From NCBI RefSeq assembly GCF_002288925.2, contig NW_022098072.1, positions 21,063,489 through 21,127,488 on the forward strand: DNA of 64,000 nucleotides, in the 5' to 3' direction. The position numbers and the translations under genes are program-made. This document shows, in pieces, positions 59,937 through 64,000 of this stretch; the first letter of the stretch is position 1; each line of letters begins with the position of its first letter. The notes beneath the pieces are model-generated. The model was not told the DNA's origin and searched no databases. It saw only the letters and a program-made list of their open reading frames with translations. This DNA comes from Delphinapterus leucas. Lineage: Eukaryota > Chordata > Mammalia > Artiodactyla > Monodontidae.

Positions 59937-61004
59937 GTTGTTAAACAAAGAAAAGCTGCTTGAGCCCACTTGAGAGAGCATACCCTGAGAATCTGTCACT
60001 GGCTTTTGGCATCCTCCACAGTCACCACCAAGGCCTAGACCCTTCTTGTGCCCGTGGCACAACTGGGCACTTCTTTTGTGAGTTTACAGATTAGGTTCTC
60101 CTCAGTTCACCTGCCTGGTCTCTCTCTCCCACCCAAGGGCTTTTGTACCTTCAACATCTGAAATAAATAATAAAACATCTGAGCAAACTTCTTAGCTCCA
60201 TGCTTCAGTGACCAGAGCAATATGGAACCTAAGTGCACGTGTGGTTTCTAAGATAAGCCACCCATCCTGACTATGTATTATTAGTTTTATTGCTCTTTGG
60301 AGTTTACTATTTACCAACTGGTATGAAAATACTTTAGTATTTTAACAAGTATTGCATGCCAGTGCATAACGACTGAACATCAACTCTAGTTTATGCTGTG
60401 AAGTTAATTCATCAGACAATATTCAAGATCTTAGTTCTATTTCCTTTCAGTGAGTTTTTAAATACAATTTATGTAATTTTTGCAACTTCTTTTAGCCAGC
60501 TCAATCTTTAAATTATGATGGCATTACCACATGGAAACTGCCAAGCTAGAGTTGTTTTATTTATAATGCCCAACAGTATAGTGAGAAGGAGCTTTGACAA
60601 AAGTCACAGTTACATGTTCATACATGCACTGACACATAGCAAAAGGAAAGAAAAGGGGGGGCCACAATAAGGAAACAAAAATGAGGCCAAAATTTAGTCT
60701 GCAGGAAAGAACAACAGAGCATTAGTTACAGCCAGTAATAAGAGGTTTGGTTTGGGCATGTTGGGGATAGAAGCAGTGTGTACTTATATAAACAAACAGA
60801 TAAGCTAAGAAGAAAAGTTAATTATTACATTAAAAGTTATTTGCTCCACTAAGCTGTCTATTACCCAACCCATTCTGATCTTTCCTTGCTCTGAATTATT
60901 GTAACGCTCTATATGTCGTTTAATTTTCCCACATTGATTTTAAATCATCTTCCAGTATAAAAATAATATGTGCTCATGAACAAAAACAAAAAGACTACAG
61001 GAAA
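59937..61004. other. Single-copy DNA, no gene recognised
   Basis: No exon or repeat recognised apart from a run of seven G at 60655-60661. Confidence 0.45.
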
Positions 61005-61150
61005 ACAGATTGGTGCTTAAGGATGTAGAGTCAGACATGCCTCCCAACTCTCAGTATTCACTACTTGAGTTAAGTTGCTTAATCTTTCTGTTTCCTCATC
61101 TATAAAATGTAAAACTCACGTCACAGAATGGCTGTAGGTATAAAACTAGA
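61005..61150 (+). repeat. MIR SINE, partial
   Basis: 'gatgtagagtcagacatgcc', 'gagttaagttgcttaatctt' and 'tctgtttcctcatctataaa' are the central part of a forward MIR. Confidence 0.75.
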
Positions 61151-61540
61151 CATTGCAGTAAAATGGGCCTTCAAAGGAAGTGCACAGGTAGTTTGTAAAA
61201 ATTCTTCCAGAATGTGAATGTAAATGTCAAATATAAAAAGGCAAAATATAGCAAGAATTGAGTTTTGAAGATCTGGTGTGACACAGGTAGTGTCACCAGC
61301 AGTCGCACCACCTTTAGGAGCACTGAGGACCAAGGAAAGCAGTACCCAAGCAGGCTGGCAAGTGCTTCTTCTCAACAAGAAAGCCTAGCTTTTGAGACGT
61401 TCAGGTTTCCTTTGCTAAATAAATTAGAAACTTAATCTAATTTCAGAGCGAGTGGGTGTATTCATATTTGTATATTTGTTTTGTTTTGGGACGATAGCTT
61501 CCTCAAAACCTGTAACCCACGTGAAATCTTGCAATGTTAT
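61151..61540. other. Single-copy DNA, no gene recognised
   Basis: No feature recognised. The 85-codon minus-strand frame at 61121-61378 overlaps the MIR and shows no domain. Confidence 0.4.
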
Positions 61541-61544
61541 ATGT

Positions 61545-61620
61545 CAAATGCTTATAACAAAGCCTGGCATATAGTGAGCACTCAATAAAATTAAGTATTT
61601 ATTAATGATTATTATTATGA
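61545..61620 (+). repeat. MIR or L2 3' end
   Basis: 'caaagcctggcatatagtga' and 'gcactcaataaaattaagta' followed by an ATTATTATT run is the shared MIR/L2-type 3' terminus. Confidence 0.7.
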
Positions 61621-62145
61621 AAAGAAAAATTTAAATCTCCAATAATCCCACCTCTAAAAGAGAACCAGGGTTTTGGTACTATTTTGCTACAAGCAGGTTT
61701 CCTGACATTTTCCCCTCTCTATAAAAAAATATATATTTGGCCTACTATTTTAAAAGTTGCTTTTCCACTTAAATATAATTTTTTTCTTTTCTTATACATT
61801 TTAAAACAACTTTCAATAACTATGTAATAGTCCTTTATACAGATGTACCATAATTTAATTAACTAATAATTTCATTATTGGATATTTAGATTACCAACTT
61901 ATATATAATAATATAAACACATTTATATCATAAATAATACTACAGAGATTATCATCATACATAAATCTTTTTTCAGATGAGTTCTTAGATGTGGAATTAC
62001 TGTGTACATACACTCCCACTAACAGTTGCACTACTGTCAACGTACTACCACAAAATTTAACATTTTTAGTGAAAGTCTTGATTTGTTCTTAATTGCTTTT
62101 CTCTAAATCATTGCAAAACTCTTAACAGTAGTGGTTGTTTTCAAC
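61621..62145. repeat. Old dispersed repeat, family not assigned
   Basis: 'tccaataatcccacctctaa', 'gtaatagtcctttatacag', 'atgtaccataatttaattaa', 'ggatatttagattaccaac', 'gatgtggaattactgtgtac' and 'cactcccactaacagt' follow a widespread mammalian repeat that looks like antisense 3' sequence of an old LINE. Confidence 0.5.
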
Positions 62146-63640
62146 TTCTTTTTATATTTCTCACAGTGCCATAACAGTGTTAGGCACAAAGAAAGATTTT
62201 AAATGAATTCTTACTTTAAAAAAGTATTCCCATTTCAGCCTTAGATAGAGAGGGAGGTCAGCTAGAGGTATAGCGAGTTCAGGAAAGAAAACAATAACCC
62301 TGTTATTATTTTAAGAAAGGAAAAAGAACTATAATTTAGTTTCATTCCAACCAATAAAAAGCATTTAATACAAATATGCAGTACTAAAATGACAGAATAT
62401 TTATCTCAAGGTTTGACTCTTCACATTTTACTACAAAATTACTTCCAAGTTCAAAGAAGGAGCCATTGAAGGCCAGTATAAATTGGAATTAGACACCCCT
62501 TAATCAGAACAATTCCCACTAAGGATTTATTTATAATAATAAAATGCACTAAAGGGAACAAAAAATAATAATAAAATAAAATAAAGATTAAAATACTCAT
62601 TGCTTGGTGGAAGAGCCAAACACAACTCTAGCTTGGAGTGAAATTTTTGTTTAGAAATTTACTTTTATACATTAAAATGAAGAAAGAAAAGGGCTTGCCA
62701 GACACCCATACTCCAATACTTAGTACAGGCCCAATCATCCAAGATTTGTTTAAATCTTCAGCATCTAAATAAGATGAACTAAACTTTTAATGCAGTATTT
62801 AGGGAAAAAAAGCAAATTTGTTAGTAGTTTGTTAGTAGTTGTCACTAATGAAAGAAGTATAATATTTAGATTTTCCATCTTCTTTGACAAGGTTTACTGC
62901 CATATTATTATTTTCATCATGCTATACTAGATTTTTAGTGTACATGCCATGGATACCAAACCTCTGACCTAACAAATGGTATGCAAAATGTACAAAATGG
63001 CACTTACTATTATGAGTTTGAAAATATTTTGTGCTTAACAGTACAGTTACAATGGGGTTTACAATTAGAAAATATCAGTGAAATATTTTAAAATCTAATT
63101 TATAACATATAGGCAACAAAGTTAACAATGTCTAAACAATTATGTTAGTTTAACACAGTTCAAATTGGGTAATTTCTTAAAATCATTTTATAACTTTAGT
63201 TCGTAATTTAAGAAACCAAGATTAAAATATTCCAATTTGATCAGGTAAATGTTGAACTATGGAAAGGACAAGAAAAAAATACTTTTTACACTATTTAAAC
63301 ATAATCCTTTATGATCCTATGATAATTTTCCAAATAACTAAATAAAAGAATCCAAAGACTTTCAAGTATGCACAGGAAACATACAAGTGGAAAAATGATT
63401 TCTATAAGAGCTCCAAGTAATGATATAATCTGGGCTTGACTTCTTAAAAAGACAATAGAAGCCCCTTTTCTTTTTAGCTGTAAACAACTTGCTGTATGAC
63501 ATGTAACGCAATACAATATTTTGGGAAATTTCAAACGTTTATAATCCACGAGAAAAATACTCAACACTCCTACACTATTTTTTTAAGCCCACAATAGTGC
63601 AGTCTTGCTTCAAAGCCAGAAGCCAGTTATAAAACCAGTA
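62146..63640. other. Single-copy AT-rich DNA, no gene recognised
   Basis: No repeat, exon or motif cluster recognised. Confidence 0.45.
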
Positions 63641-63656
63641 CTTTTCCGCTACTTGT

Positions 63657-63764
63657 GGGGCGGGGAAGGGGATGTTCAGCACTGCAAACGTTAGGGTCTA
63701 AAATAAGATCTTTGCAAGGAGTTACTACAGCACTCACACTGCCAGCATTGTCATGGCAACAATG
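63657..63764. promoter_or_regulatory. Candidate regulatory cluster near window end
   Basis: A GC-box-like GGGGCGGGGAAGGGG (63657-63671) is followed about 75 bp later by CATTGTCATGGCAACAATG (63746-63764). The latter combines two SOX-type cores, CATTGT and ACAATG, as an inverted pair around GTCATGGCAAC, which resembles one RFX X-box with a shortened left half. The surroundings are AT-rich and repeat-free. Function is inferred from motifs only. Confidence 0.35.
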
Positions 63765-64000
63765 AACTAGCTAGGAGAATGCTCTTTTAACATTCAAAGC
63801 TAATCTTGAGTCTATTACTCACGGAAATATACCAAATTTTCTTTCAGGCAGTTCACTAAAGAAATCATCTTACTTGGTAATCTCTTAATGTAAAGATAAG
63901 CCTTTTATATATCATATTTCCAAGATCACAGTCTTAGCCACCTTCTTGCAATCAGCTGAAATTTATAATGACAACATAATGAAAATTATATGCCACAGTG

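Noticed and set aside
1..64000. Search for a CRISPR array, gene cluster, phage or plasmid module
   Set aside because: No spaced identical repeats, operon-like genes or bacterial signals occur. Vertebrate SINEs and LINEs fill the window.

Overview
The window is nuclear DNA from a mammal, almost certainly a cetacean. The main evidence is a dozen tRNA-Glu-derived SINE copies of the CHR type. They occur as a long form of about 290-320 bp, a short CpG-rich form of about 200-220 bp ending in a poly(A) tract, and older decayed forms. These families are characteristic of whales and dolphins and their closest relatives. The background adds L1, HAL1-like, L2, MIR, MER5A/hAT-Charlie and MaLR-type LTR fragments. 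I find no intact protein-coding gene, no convincing exon, no RNA gene, no CRISPR array and no prokaryotic or viral gene cluster. Open frames in the window are short chance frames or decayed retrotransposon frames. It is most simply read as intergenic or intronic sequence.

Layout. 1-4.5 kb: mostly single-copy AT-rich DNA. 4.5-12.4 kb: SINEs at 4.6, 6.0 and 9.6 kb; MIRs; a HAL1-like piece (6.4-7.8 kb); an antisense L1 3' end split by a MER5A (7.9-8.6 kb); an old LTR-like repeat (11.4-11.9 kb). 12.4-17.7 kb: mostly single-copy. 17.7-20.9 kb: an old L1M copy with about 82-bp tandem repeats in its 5' region, ORF1 and ORF2 remains, and a second L1 3' end inserted in it. 21.5-24.0 kb: an antisense L1/HAL1 fragment, then a long L2. 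25.7-31.3 kb: a plus-strand L1 with a large internal deletion and no 3' end, carrying two SINEs and flanked by two more. 32-38 kb: L2, MIR and single-copy DNA. 38.3-43.5 kb: a nearly full-length but dead minus-strand L1 with a SINE in ORF1. 43.6-44.1 and 59.4-59.9 kb: two MaLR-type LTRs of one family. 44-53 kb: largely single-copy. 53.3-58 kb: dense old repeats plus one young SINE. 58-64 kb: mostly single-copy, with two small motif clusters that resemble regulatory elements.

Nothing here works together as a pathway. The window records layered retrotransposition: L2 and MIR first, then hAT elements, L1M/HAL1 and MaLR, then cetartiodactyl L1, then CHR SINEs. Many insertions keep readable target-site duplications, so their order can be reconstructed. 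I do not see a new biological system. The most interesting items are a tailless, tRNA-head-only SINE with a perfect 14-bp duplication (46.35 kb), an L1 that ends abruptly at a SINE with no duplication (30.7 kb), a 3.3-kb inverted pair of L1 sequences, the L1M 5' tandem repeats, and two regulatory-like motif clusters. Family assignments are from memory of consensus sequences and could not be run against a repeat library.
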